Shown: piece by piece, positions 17,755-25,794 of the stretch
How the letters are laid out: each line of letters opens with the position of its first letter
How positions within the stretch are numbered: position 1 is the first letter of the stretch
Source of the DNA: an uncultured Acidobacteriota bacterium
GTDB taxonomy: Bacteria; Acidobacteriota; Blastocatellia; Pyrinomonadales; Pyrinomonadaceae
Length of the DNA stretch: 64,000 bases
NCBI GenBank assembly: GCA_937871585.1
Contig: CALMPJ010000103.1
Span: 1 to 64,000 of the forward strand
Reading direction: 5' to 3'
Position numbers and translations under genes: made by a program
The notes under the pieces: model-generated
The model's database searches: none
What the model saw: the letters and a program-made list of their open reading frames with translations, nothing else
Told to the model about the DNA's origin: nothing

Positions 17755-18498
17755 ATGGCAAAGGCAACATTCAGTATCAGACGAGGCGACCGCACGACGG
17801 CGGAAATGGTCGATTATCAGACCGAGACTAGCGAAGGCATGGTCGTGCTTGATGCGGTGCATCAAATACAGGCTGAGTCGGCTCCGGATCTGGCCTGCCG
17901 TTGGAATTGCAAGGCCGGCAAGTGCGGTTCGTGTTCAGCTGAGATCAACGGCATGCCGAAGCTGATGTGCATGACGCGGCTCGACACTATAGACCTGACA
18001 AAGCCTGTAACGATCGAACCGATGCGAGCGTTCCCGCCGATCAAGGATCTCATTGCCGATGTTTCGTGGAACTACGAGGTAAAGAAACGCATCAAGAAAT
18101 TCAAGCCGCGAAAGCCCGACGCCGAAGACGGCACATGGCGAATGCAACAGTCGGACGTCGATCGCGTTCAGGAATTTCGCAAATGTATCGAGTGCTATTT
18201 GTGCCAGGACGTTTGCCACGTACTTCGTGACCACGAAAAGCATCAGGAGTTCATCGGCCCGCGATTTCTCGTCTATTCGGCGGCGCTAGAAATGCATCCG
18301 CTCGATACCGAGAATCGCACTGAAGAACTCAAGGACCTGCACGGTATCGGCTATTGCAATATCACAAAATGCTGTACAAAGGTTTGTCCCGAGCACATTA
18401 CGATCACGGATAATGCTATCATTCCGCTAAAGGAACGCGTGGTTGACGAGCATTACGATCCGATCGGCAAGCTCGTTAAGCTGTTTAGAAAGAAGTGA
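17755..18498 (+). CDS. sdhB: Succinate dehydrogenase iron-sulfur subunit
   Basis: 247 aa subunit carrying electrons from FAD to the membrane anchor. The [2Fe-2S] domain shows CRWNCKAGKCGSCSAEING followed by LMC. The C-terminal ferredoxin-like domain has CIECYLCQDVCHV and later CNITKCCTKVCPEH, which supply the ligands of the other clusters. Its stop overlaps the GTG start of the next small membrane protein (GTGA). The upstream leader of 49 bases is AT-rich. Confidence 0.95.
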   Translation: MAKATFSIRRGDRTTAEMVDYQTETSEGMVVLDAVHQIQAESAPDLACRWNCKAGKCGSCSAEINGMPKLMCMTRLDTIDLTKPVTIEPMRAFPPIKDLIADVSWNYEVKKRIKKFKPRKPDAEDGTWRMQQSDVDRVQEFRKCIECYLCQDVCHVLRDHEKHQEFIGPRFLVYSAALEMHPLDTENRTEELKDLHGIGYCNITKCCTKVCPEHITITDNAIIPLKERVVDEHYDPIGKLVKLFRKK

Positions 18499-18782
18499 GT
18501 CTTAGTCGAGAAGCTTGGGAAGCTAAAAAGAAGAATGGCCTCGTTCGATATCTGATCATCGACGGCATTTTGTTCACGGGCGGGCCGTTCGCGGTCATTT
18601 TGCAGGTCGTCGGATATTTTTTGTTTGCTTGGAGTGACAAGACCTTTGGTCAATATTTCATGGACACGAACACTTGGGTGACGTTCTTTCTACACGGCAC
18701 CTTGTTCGGCGGCATAATGGGATTTATCAAATGGCGGCGGTATCAGTCGGCGTTCCCTGAGCGGCCGGATGCGAGCACTTAG
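18495..18782 (+). CDS. Small membrane protein coupled to sdhB
   Basis: 95 aa from a GTG that overlaps the sdhB stop by four bases, a strong sign of translational coupling. Two hydrophobic segments are visible (YLIIDGILFTGGPFAVILQV and a second one around VTFFLHGTLFGGIMGFI) with a charged N-terminus (REAWEAKKKNGLVR) and C-terminus (KWRRYQSAFPERPD). No family is recognised. Coupling to sdhB suggests an additional membrane subunit or assembly partner of this Sdh1-like complex, analogous in position to small extra subunits reported in mycobacterial complexes; this is inference. Confidence 0.7.
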   Translation: MSLSREAWEAKKKNGLVRYLIIDGILFTGGPFAVILQVVGYFLFAWSDKTFGQYFMDTNTWVTFFLHGTLFGGIMGFIKWRRYQSAFPERPDAST

Positions 18783-18784
18783 TT

Positions 18785-19264
18785 ATGTTTGAGTTAAAGA
18801 AGCTACACAGCGATGCGATTCCCGCCGCACTGGAAAAGGCGAATCGTTATCGTTTGCTCAATGAGCCTGGCTCTGCCGAGAGTATTTACCTCGATATTCT
18901 CGACGTTGCCCCTAACAATCAAGAAGCTCTCAAAAACATCATTCTCGCGATGAGCGACCGTTTTGACAAAGACTATGCGATCGGTGATGCACGCATTTCG
19001 GAATATATTCTTCGTCTCAAGGACGATTATCAACGGAGCTATTACACGGGCATTATGTACGAACGGCGAGGTAAGGCAGCTTTGAAAAAAGGCGGCGTCG
19101 GTGCTTACGAATTGTTTCGCCAAGCGATGGATTGTTTCGAAACTGCCGAGGCAATGCGACCCGCCGGAAACGACGAAGCGATCCTCAGATGGAACGGTTG
19201 TGTCCGCATCATTACTAGAAATAATTTAGCTCCGCGGGACGAACCATCCGATTTTCTTGAGTAG
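18785..19264 (+). CDS. TPR-like helical protein
   Basis: 159 aa, starting two bases after the previous stop, so the last gene of the sdh transcript. The pattern of paired amphipathic helices (IPAALEKANRYRLLNEPGSA, AESIYLDILDVAPNNQEALK, FRQAMDCFETAEAMRPAGND) is that of tetratricopeptide-type repeats, without signal peptide. A specific family is not recognised. It may act as an interaction platform; its link with respiration rests only on position. Confidence 0.65.
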   Translation: MFELKKLHSDAIPAALEKANRYRLLNEPGSAESIYLDILDVAPNNQEALKNIILAMSDRFDKDYAIGDARISEYILRLKDDYQRSYYTGIMYERRGKAALKKGGVGAYELFRQAMDCFETAEAMRPAGNDEAILRWNGCVRIITRNNLAPRDEPSDFLE

Positions 19265-19293
19265 TGGTTTGAAACACAGCGCAACGTGTGCGA

Positions 19294-19314
19294 TAGTCTT
19301 ATGCGATAAGACTA
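19294..19314. promoter_or_regulatory. Perfect 9-bp palindrome between the TPR gene and yegP
   Basis: TAGTCTTAT-GCG-ATAAGACTA is a perfect stem with a three-base loop. There is no T-run after it, so it is not a classical terminator. A TATAAA lies at about 19319 and yegP begins at 19357, so it could be an operator or a leader stem. Confidence 0.45.
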
Positions 19315-19356
19315 GCAGTATAAAAGTCAATCTTTATTTACACTTAGGAGATAATT

Positions 19357-19689
19357 ATGCCAGGAAAATTTGAAGTCAAGACCGGAAAGACCGGCAAGGT
19401 TCGCTTCAATCTTAAGGCCAGCAACGGCCAAGTTATTCTTACGAGCGAAGCTTACGAGTCGATGTCTGCTGCCAAGAAAGGCATCACATCGGTCAAGAAG
19501 AATTCGACCAATGACAAGCGTTTTGAACGCAAGACCGCCAAAGACGGTTCGCCTTACTTCGTTCTGAAAGCAATGAACGGCGAGGTTATCGGCAAGAGCG
19601 AAATGTACAAGACCGTCAAGTCGATGGAGAACGGCGTCGCTTCGGTCGGCCGCAATGCTCCTGACGCCCCGATCGTCGAAGCCAAGTAA
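19357..19689 (+). CDS. yegP: YegP-family protein (two DUF1508 repeats)
   Basis: 110 aa made of two tandem DUF1508 units: residues ~1-50 (FEVKTGKTGKVRFNLKASNG) and ~51-100 (FERKTAKDGSPYFVLKAMNG), each followed by a helix with the same spacing (ESMSAAKKGITSVKKN; KTVKSMENGVASVGRN). These small basic proteins are widespread; their role is not settled, though they are often abundant. A good ribosome site (GGAGATAATT) precedes the ATG. A perfect palindrome lies 43 bases upstream and a strong terminator downstream, so it is probably a monocistronic, well-expressed gene. Confidence 0.92.
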   Translation: MPGKFEVKTGKTGKVRFNLKASNGQVILTSEAYESMSAAKKGITSVKKNSTNDKRFERKTAKDGSPYFVLKAMNGEVIGKSEMYKTVKSMENGVASVGRNAPDAPIVEAK

Positions 19690-19708
19690 TTACTCTACAA
19701 AAATGGAG

Positions 19709-19745
19709 ACCACGAAGCGTGCGTTAGTCGCTGCTTCGTGGTTTA
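19709..19745 (+). terminator. Terminator hairpin after yegP
   Basis: ACCACGAAGC and GCTTCGTGGT form a perfect 10-bp stem, followed by a short T-rich stretch. It separates yegP from the next gene and leaves that gene only about 10 bases of leader. Confidence 0.65.
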
Positions 19746-19754
19746 GTTGTGTCT

Positions 19755-20930
19755 ATGTCCAGAACAATTCTCGGCGTCGAACGCCTGCTCAACGAAAAAG
19801 TCGATATTCTCAAAGGCCAACGTGTCGGCCTGGTCTGCAATCCGGCGTCGGTTCTGCCCGATAGTTTTGCCCACGACGCCGATGCGTTCGAAGCGAACGA
19901 CGCGATCAACGTCACCGCATATTTCGGCCCGCAGCATGGCATTCGAGGCGACGTTCAGTACAACATGATCGAGACGCCGCACGTTCGCGACACGCGAACC
20001 GGCAAGATGATCTATTCGCTCTACAGCGAAACGCGCGTGCCGACCGAAGAGATGTGCAACGACATCGACACCTTTGTCGTTGACCTGCAAGACGTTGGCT
20101 GCCGCATCTACACCTACACCTATACGATGGCGTACTGCATGATGGCCGCCGCAAAATTTGGAAAAAAGGTAGTCGTCTGCGACCGTCCAAATCCGATCAC
20201 AGGTGTGCATGTAGAGGGCAACGTCACCGAAACCGAGTTCACGTCATTCGTTGGACATTTCGAACTGCCAACACGTCCCGGAATGACGATCGGCGAGATG
20301 GCGAAGATGTTCAACGAGCACTGGAACATCGGCTGCGATCTCGAGGTAGTCGAAATGGAAGGCTGGCGTCGTGAGATGTGGTTTGAAGAAACCGGCTTGC
20401 CGTTCATTATTCCGTCGCCAAACATCCCGACCGTTGACACCTGCGTCGTATTCCCCGCGACCGTCCATCTCGAAGGAACGGAACTTTCCGAAGGCCGCGG
20501 CACGACCAAACCATTCGAACTGAACGGTGCTCCATACATCGACGGCCCGGCGTGGGCCGAGGCTCTCAATGCATTTGATTTCCCCGGCGTAAAATTCCGC
20601 CACGCTTTCTTCGAGCCTTCGTTCTCCGAATTCGCCGGCCAAACCTGCGCCGGTGTACAGCTCCACATCACCGACCGCGAAGCCTTCACGCCCGTCATCG
20701 TAGGCATCGCCATGGTCAAAACCGCCTACGACATGTACCCCAACCATTTCCAATGGCGCCAGAATGATTACGAGTATGAATTCGGAAGAAACCCATTCGA
20801 TATCGTTTGTGGAACCGATAAGATCCGGAGATCGATCGAAGGCGGCGAGTCGCTCGGAACTATTCAATCGTCATGGATGGCTAATTTAGATTGGTTTAAG
20901 GCGATCAGAAAACGATATTTGATTTATTAA
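19755..20930 (+). CDS. DUF1343 protein, NamZ-type exo-beta-N-acetylmuramidase
   Basis: About 391 aa from the ATG at 19755; a GTG at 19749 is also possible. Family hallmarks are VGLVCNPASVLPD, AYFGPQHGIRGD, a YSLYSETRVPTEEM segment, FVVDLQDVGCRIYTYTYTM, CDRPNPITG, LEGTELSEGRGTTKPFEL and the C-terminal WRQNDYEYE. Members such as NamZ release terminal N-acetylmuramic acid from peptidoglycan fragments. No signal peptide is seen at the N-terminus, so it may act in cytoplasmic cell-wall recycling rather than outside. It overlaps the convergent next gene by four bases. Confidence 0.9.
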   Translation: MSRTILGVERLLNEKVDILKGQRVGLVCNPASVLPDSFAHDADAFEANDAINVTAYFGPQHGIRGDVQYNMIETPHVRDTRTGKMIYSLYSETRVPTEEMCNDIDTFVVDLQDVGCRIYTYTYTMAYCMMAAAKFGKKVVVCDRPNPITGVHVEGNVTETEFTSFVGHFELPTRPGMTIGEMAKMFNEHWNIGCDLEVVEMEGWRREMWFEETGLPFIIPSPNIPTVDTCVVFPATVHLEGTELSEGRGTTKPFELNGAPYIDGPAWAEALNAFDFPGVKFRHAFFEPSFSEFAGQTCAGVQLHITDREAFTPVIVGIAMVKTAYDMYPNHFQWRQNDYEYEFGRNPFDIVCGTDKIRRSIEGGESLGTIQSSWMANLDWFKAIRKRYLIY

Positions 20931-21748
20931 TTCATCTCTAAAACGTCTTCTAACCAATTTTGTTTAAGCTGCTCGCATTTCTTCTTTCGAGGCACTATAT
21001 TTTCGCCTTTCAGCATTCGGTCAGGAAAAATCTTATGGTAGATGTAAAAATCCTGCCCTTTAACATTTCGTTGAATTGTAAAGCGTCCGTCAGGATTCAG
21101 CTTGTATAGTTTGTAGGTTATTTCTGCGGGATTTGTAACTCCATGCGAGTCTCCTTTAAAGTTTGTGCTAATCGTAAAAATAGCTTCTTCCCGAGGAAAC
21201 CTAAAAAGCCTCACGTCGCCGTCCGTTCGGAAAGTTCCAAAGAAAGTTATTTGCTTTGACTTAAGGTCGTACCACATCTGTATGCCTACACTGCAACTCA
21301 GACCAGTACAGATTCGAGAGCTCATTGAAATTCCAATAATAGTCTGGTCATCAAACTCATACAGCTTTATGGTGTCCCATCTATCCGCCATATTTGCGCT
21401 AAATTTATTATCCTCATCTGGGACATTGGCCGTACTTTGATCTTTCAATTCGATCTTCTCACCATTGATATTGATACTGGCTTGGAAAGTTGTTTTCTCA
21501 ACCACATCAATCCACTCAACAACGTGCTCTCCAACTTTTATCTTCTCCGTTTTCGACGCCCAAAGCCCGAGATCGTAAGTATTATTGATTTCCTGCGTAG
21601 GTTTGACCTCGTTAACTTCGAAATAATTTCGTAGCCGTTCGTAAATAAATGGTTCGCAATTCGCTTGGGTATTTCGAATTTTTGTCGACTGAGAGGACAC
21701 AAACCCCGGAAGAACCAACAGGATCAGAATCGAAAATAAGAATTTCAT
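20927..21748 (-). CDS. Secreted hypothetical protein
   Basis: 273 aa with a clear signal peptide (MKFLFSILILLVLPGFVSSQ). The mature part has alternating hydrophobic and polar strands and several aromatic residues, with three cysteines around RICTGLSCSVGIQMW and near the C-terminus (KKKCEQLKQ). I recognise no family. The DNA is visibly more AT-rich than that of its neighbours, suggesting a younger acquisition. It ends within the tail of the convergent muramidase gene and starts 9 bases after the MoaD-like gene ends. Confidence 0.65.
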   Translation of the reverse strand: MKFLFSILILLVLPGFVSSQSTKIRNTQANCEPFIYERLRNYFEVNEVKPTQEINNTYDLGLWASKTEKIKVGEHVVEWIDVVEKTTFQASININGEKIELKDQSTANVPDEDNKFSANMADRWDTIKLYEFDDQTIIGISMSSRICTGLSCSVGIQMWYDLKSKQITFFGTFRTDGDVRLFRFPREEAIFTISTNFKGDSHGVTNPAEITYKLYKLNPDGRFTIQRNVKGQDFYIYHKIFPDRMLKGENIVPRKKKCEQLKQNWLEDVLEMN

Positions 21749-21756
21749 AGGATTTG

Positions 21757-22035
21757 TTAACCGCCGCTGACGGCGTTGAAGATATGAATCTCGTCGGATT
21801 TGAGTGAGGTTGTGAGTCCCATTGTGCGTTTGACGTCGTCGCTACCTACAAAGATATTTACGTGTTGGCGGATCTCGCCTTGTTCGTCAAGGACACGGTC
21901 GCGAAGGGCGATATGTAGTTTCCAGAGTGAATCGAGGACATCGTTTACGGTCGCAAATTCGCCATCCAGAATTACCTCGACCGCGCCACCCGTGAACGGT
22001 TTGAGATGGCCGCTGAGATGAACGGTGATAGCCAT
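21757..22035 (-). CDS. MoaD/ThiS-family beta-grasp sulfur-carrier-like protein
   Basis: 92 aa of the ubiquitin-like beta-grasp fold ending in the di-glycine tail (NAVSGG) that E1-like enzymes adenylate and thiocarboxylate. Strand and helix order match MoaD/ThiS (VHLSGHLKPFTGG, VNDVLDSLWKLHIALRDRV, VNIFVGSDDVKRTMGL). It is translated from an ATG that overlaps the preceding BNR-protein stop by one base (TAATG). No molybdopterin or thiamine genes are nearby, so the partner pathway is unclear. Confidence 0.87.
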   Translation of the reverse strand: MAITVHLSGHLKPFTGGAVEVILDGEFATVNDVLDSLWKLHIALRDRVLDEQGEIRQHVNIFVGSDDVKRTMGLTTSLKSDEIHIFNAVSGG

Positions 22036-23099
22036 TAGACCAAATATGCTTTAACGCAGCAGATCTCGGGCAGCGAGCCTTCGATCATTTTCCAGCTATC
22101 GCCATCATTCATCGAAGCGAACAGCTTGCCGTTTTTGGTTCCGAAAAAGATGTTGTCGCCAACTGATGTGACTGCATCTCGCAGGATGACCTCATAGGCG
22201 TTCTTCTGCGGCAAGCCTTTCGCGAGCGGCTGCCATGACTTTCCGTCGTCGCGTGTTCGGTAAACTCGGAGCTTGCCTTCGCAGGTGTAACGCTCGGCGT
22301 CGGCTTGCAGCGGCACGATGAAGACCGAGCCGGCGTCGCTGACGGTCATTCCAAAACCAAAGTTCGACGGCAGGCCTTCTTCGATCTCTTTCCAACTGTC
22401 ACCGCCGTTGTCGCTGCGGTAAACTCCGTGATGATTTTGTAGGAACAGCGTCTTCTTCTTTCGAGGATGCCGAACGATCTTGTGAACGCATTGGCCGAAT
22501 TCGGGATATTGATTCGGCAGAAAATATGCCTTGATGCCATCGTTCGTCGAACGCCAAGTCGCTCCGCCATCCGCCGATCGATAAACTCCAGCGGATGACA
22601 CGGCAATCGTCAGGTCATTCTTATCCTTGGCGTCATTCAGGATCGTGTGCAGACAAAGCCCGCCAAATCCGGGCGTCCATTGCTTTCGGTGCTTGTGTTT
22701 CCAGAGGCCACTATTGAGTTTCCAAGTTTCGCCTTGATCGTGCGATTCGAACAAACCGCCCGGAGCCGTACCAACATAAAGCGAATCAGTATCGGCACCG
22801 GCTGTGATCTGCCAGATATTCTCAAGAGCAGTCTTCGTCGCGGCGGGCATTTTGATGCGGCGATTCTCGGGCATGTCCCAAGTCTTGCCCATGTCTGTAC
22901 TCTTTGAAAGCTCGGCACCAAAATGCCAACTCGTCGGCCCCGCCCACATCACGTTGCGGCCTTTCCGCTGATCGAGAAAAGCCGAGTAAACGGCTAATCC
23001 CGAGAAATGCGGCCCATCGATAGACCATCGACCATTGCCGCCACGCTTCAATATGAAGAGGCCTTTAGCCGTTCCAACCAACAAAAGTAGATTCGCCAT
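22035..23099 (-). CDS. Asp-box (BNR) beta-propeller protein
   Basis: 354 aa with no signal peptide and six Asp-box motifs at regular spacing: STDMGKTW, SHDQGETW, SADGGATW, SDNGGDSW, TRDDGKSW and SMNDGDSW. This is the pattern of sialidase/WD40/YVTN-like propellers, but the sialidase arginine triad is not evident, so enzymatic activity is doubtful. The gene is coupled to the MoaD-like gene, a pairing I have seen in other genomes but whose role is not known. It begins 20 bases after the HerA-like gene ends. Confidence 0.85.
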   Translation of the reverse strand: MANLLLLVGTAKGLFILKRGGNGRWSIDGPHFSGLAVYSAFLDQRKGRNVMWAGPTSWHFGAELSKSTDMGKTWDMPENRRIKMPAATKTALENIWQITAGADTDSLYVGTAPGGLFESHDQGETWKLNSGLWKHKHRKQWTPGFGGLCLHTILNDAKDKNDLTIAVSSAGVYRSADGGATWRSTNDGIKAYFLPNQYPEFGQCVHKIVRHPRKKKTLFLQNHHGVYRSDNGGDSWKEIEEGLPSNFGFGMTVSDAGSVFIVPLQADAERYTCEGKLRVYRTRDDGKSWQPLAKGLPQKNAYEVILRDAVTSVGDNIFFGTKNGKLFASMNDGDSWKMIEGSLPEICCVKAYLV

Positions 23100-23119
23100 A
23101 GAACCTCCATTTCAAGATT

Positions 23120-24646
23120 TTAAAACCAACCGCCCTTCTTACTCTTACCGCCAAAGATGCTGCCCAGCACTCCGCGAACGATAGCGTTGCCGACTTGGCG
23201 GCCGATGGATGAGCTGGCACTGCGGGCGACGCTTTTCGTGACGGATTCGAATACCGTGTCATTTCGGCTGCTGCCGGCGGCCTTTTCCTCACGAGCCTCG
23301 GCTTTAGCTTGCTCTTCAGCGATCTTTTGCTGTGCCTCGGCCTCGGCTTGCTGCTGTTGTTCGAGCAGGCGTTGGTCCGATTTTGCTTTTAGCAATTCGA
23401 ACGCAGACTCGCGATCGACAGCTGTATCGTAGATTCCGGCGACCAACGAATTTGCGAGCAGTGCTTGTCGCTGCTCCGGCGTGATCGGCCCAATGTGGCC
23501 GACCGGCGGCACGACGAACGCACGGTCAACGACTGTAGGCACGCCTTTCTCGTCGAGCGTCGAAATTAGGACTTCGCCGACGCCGAGTTCGGTGATGACG
23601 GTTTCGGTGTCGATCTTTGGATTCACGCGGAACGACGATGCCGCCGCTCGAACACCTTTCTGCTCCTGCGGCGTATATGCGCGAAGAGCATGCTGAACGC
23701 GATTACCAAGCTGAGCCAGCACCTTCTCAGGAATGTCCGCCGGATTTTGCGTGACGAAATAGACGCCGACGCCCTTGGAACGAATGAGCCGAACGACCTG
23801 CTCGACCTTTTCGACGAGCGCCGTCGGAGCATCGTTGAACAGCAAGTGAGCCTCATCAAAGAAGAAAACGAGCTTTGGTTTATCAAGATCGCCTGCCTCG
23901 GGAAGCGACTCAAACAACTCCGAAAGTAGCCACAACAGGAACGTCGAATACAGTTTCGGTGCTTGAACTAGCTGATCGGCTGCGAGCAGATTGAGCACGC
24001 CTTTGCCGCCGAGCGATTGCATGAAATCTTCGAGCCGAACGGCCGGCTCGCCAAAGAAAAGGTCGCCGCCTTGCTCATCGAGTTGCAGCAAACCACGTTG
24101 GATCGCACCGACCGACGCCGACGAAACGTTGCCGTATTGCAGCGTCAACTGATCGGCATTCTCGCCGACGAACAGCATCAGTTGCTGCAGGTCTTTGAGA
24201 TCGAGCAGCAGCAAACCGTTGTCGTCGGCGTATTTGAACGCGATCGACAGCACGCCTTCCTGCGTATCGTTTAGCTGCAATAATCGCGACAACAGCAGCG
24301 GCCCCATTTCCGAAACGGTCGCCCTGAGCGGATGTCCTTGCTTCCCGAAAACGTCCCAGACCGTCGCGGGAAATTGTTCGAACGTCGGCGTGATGCCGAG
24401 CATTTCGTTGCGGGCGTCGATCTTCGCATTTCCGCCGCCGGGCTGCGTCACACCGGTCAGGTCGCCCTTGATGTCGGCCATGAAAACCGGCACACCACGT
24501 TGGCTAAATCCTTCGGCCAGCTTCTGCAGCGTAACGGTCTTTCCCGTTCCGGTCGCACCTGTAATAACGCCATGACGGTTGGCCATCTGCGGCAAAAGAA
24601 AAAATTCTGCTTCGGTATTTTTTGCTGTTAAAATTGGATCAGACAT
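23120..24646 (-). CDS. HerA-like P-loop ATPase (DUF853 family)
   Basis: 508 aa hexameric-type ATPase. Walker A is ITGATGTGKTVTLQKLAEGF near residue 30, Walker B is KLVFFFDEAHLLF near residue 265, and GVYFVTQNPADIPEKVLAQLG plus QHALRAYTPQEQKGVRAAA give sensor/arginine-finger regions typical of HerA/FtsK-like translocases. The C-terminus has a Gln/Glu/Ala-rich coiled coil followed by a glycine-rich tail. The DUF853 group (YjgR in E. coli) is poorly understood. No partner nuclease such as NurA is nearby. Confidence 0.88.
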   Translation of the reverse strand: MSDPILTAKNTEAEFFLLPQMANRHGVITGATGTGKTVTLQKLAEGFSQRGVPVFMADIKGDLTGVTQPGGGNAKIDARNEMLGITPTFEQFPATVWDVFGKQGHPLRATVSEMGPLLLSRLLQLNDTQEGVLSIAFKYADDNGLLLLDLKDLQQLMLFVGENADQLTLQYGNVSSASVGAIQRGLLQLDEQGGDLFFGEPAVRLEDFMQSLGGKGVLNLLAADQLVQAPKLYSTFLLWLLSELFESLPEAGDLDKPKLVFFFDEAHLLFNDAPTALVEKVEQVVRLIRSKGVGVYFVTQNPADIPEKVLAQLGNRVQHALRAYTPQEQKGVRAAASSFRVNPKIDTETVITELGVGEVLISTLDEKGVPTVVDRAFVVPPVGHIGPITPEQRQALLANSLVAGIYDTAVDRESAFELLKAKSDQRLLEQQQQAEAEAQQKIAEEQAKAEAREEKAAGSSRNDTVFESVTKSVARSASSSIGRQVGNAIVRGVLGSIFGGKSKKGGWF

Positions 24647-24654
24647 AGGTAATA

Positions 24655-24897
24655 TTATTCACTCAATGGCAAGCCGCCTTCGTAAAGGGCTTCCGGGTCA
24701 AAATCAATGTCACCTTCCCAAGCTACAGTGTTAAAACTCACGTGAACCGATCGAAATCTCGCCTCGTCCTTTAGCGTCTTAAAGACGCCGAGATCGAGGA
24801 ATGGCTTCATATCGAATCGCTTACGCTCGCCAGTCTCGAAAGTCACGATCAGCGTATAGTCACTATCTGGTTCTACTTGCTTCACTGAAAAATACAT
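24655..24897 (-). CDS. DUF2442 family protein
   Basis: About 80 aa from the ATG at 24897 (MYFSVKQVEPDSDYTLIVTF). The core GERKRFDMKPFLDLGVFKTL and the C-terminal AWEGDIDFDPEALYEGGLP are characteristic of DUF2442. These proteins are usually encoded next to a DUF4160 protein and are often listed as a toxin-antitoxin-like pair, without proven activity. Here the DUF4160 partner immediately upstream (24903-25169) is broken by two stop codons, so this gene may be an orphan partner. Confidence 0.85.
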   Translation of the reverse strand: MYFSVKQVEPDSDYTLIVTFETGERKRFDMKPFLDLGVFKTLKDEARFRSVHVSFNTVAWEGDIDFDPEALYEGGLPLSE

Positions 24898-24902
24898 ACT
24901 TT

Positions 24903-25169
24903 TTATTTTAATGGATCGATCTTGAAAGGTGGCTCTCCATTTTGACAAAGCTCCCAGTTTGCTTCTAATTCATCTCGATGTATTTCGATCTAAGCTTGGA
25001 TGAGACGAGATTGTTTCGACGGCAATTCGCCTTTCGTTAAACTGCCATCGGCAATACTAAACACCGCTTCCAAGTCGTTGTATATCGCGTGAATATGAGC
25101 CGGACCATGCTCTTTCGGAGCATATTACATCCGAATAATGATGCCGAAAAACATAGAAAGTGTTGGCAT
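24903..25169 (-). pseudogene. DUF4160 pseudogene with two in-frame stops
   Basis: Translating the minus strand from 25169 in one unbroken frame of 89 codons gives a full DUF4160-type sequence: MPTLSMFFGIIIRM, stop, then YAPKEHGPAHIHAIYNDLEA, a middle part ending GELPSKQSRLIQA, stop, IEIHRDELEANWELCQNGEP and FKIDPLK. The first stop (TAA) is at 25125-25127, the second (TAG) at 24990-24992, where a tryptophan codon is expected. There are no frameshifts, so inactivation looks recent. It sits directly upstream of the intact DUF2442 gene, the usual partner. Confidence 0.85.
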
Positions 25170-25181
25170 AATTATCTCAAA

Positions 25182-25781
25182 CTAACACTTCTCATACTTC
25201 CAATTCCGCCGTTTGCCTTCGCCGAGCCATTCGATGGTGGTGGCGAGGCGTTTTTCGCGGGTTGCTTCGGTCTTGGCTTCGGTTATCCATTCGATGTACT
25301 CGCGTTGTGCGCTTGGTGGAAACTTATCAAACGTCTCAGCCGCCGCTTCGTCCCTTGCCAGAGCCTCGCGTAGGATCTCGGGCACGGCAACGTCCGTCTT
25401 CGTCAAAGGCTTTTTCTTCGGAACAGTGATGCCCTCCTCATTCAGCCGAACGGCCTCGCGAACGACCTTTCTGATCGTCTCATCGTCGGGCAAGTCCGAA
25501 AGCGAAGTGATACGCCCGAAGCTGCCCATCGCATTTTTCGTCGGAAACTTCATTTCCTTGAGCAGCGATTCCTTCCAAAACCCGAACGTACAATGCTGCT
25601 TGAACGCCGCGAAACCGCACAGTAGCCCTTTGTACTCCAGGCTCGGCATCGACCATTTCAACGTCTCCGTCACGTCCGGGCAAACCTCGTGAACCAACGC
25701 ACGCAAATGCGTCAAAATCGGTTTCGCAAAATCCTGCGACTTCTCAATATAAGCGTCAACACGCGGATCTATCGTTGGCAT
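25182..25781 (-). CDS. YdeI/OmpD-associated (DUF1801-like) family protein
   Basis: 199 aa. The N-terminal half is a DUF1801/YdhG-like domain (PTIDPRVDAYIEKSQDFAKP, ETLKWSMPSLEYKGLLCGFA, HCTFGFWKESLL). The C-terminal half (EALARDEAAAETFDKFPPSA, then QREYIEWITEAKTEATREKR) is the OmdA-like helical bundle found in YdeI proteins. The family is linked by annotation to stress and outer-membrane phenotypes, but the mechanism is unknown. It is flanked by the DUF4160 pseudogene downstream and a palindromic repeat upstream. Confidence 0.87.
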   Translation of the reverse strand: MPTIDPRVDAYIEKSQDFAKPILTHLRALVHEVCPDVTETLKWSMPSLEYKGLLCGFAAFKQHCTFGFWKESLLKEMKFPTKNAMGSFGRITSLSDLPDDETIRKVVREAVRLNEEGITVPKKKPLTKTDVAVPEILREALARDEAAAETFDKFPPSAQREYIEWITEAKTEATREKRLATTIEWLGEGKRRNWKYEKC

Positions 25782-25794
25782 AGCGATAATCTTA

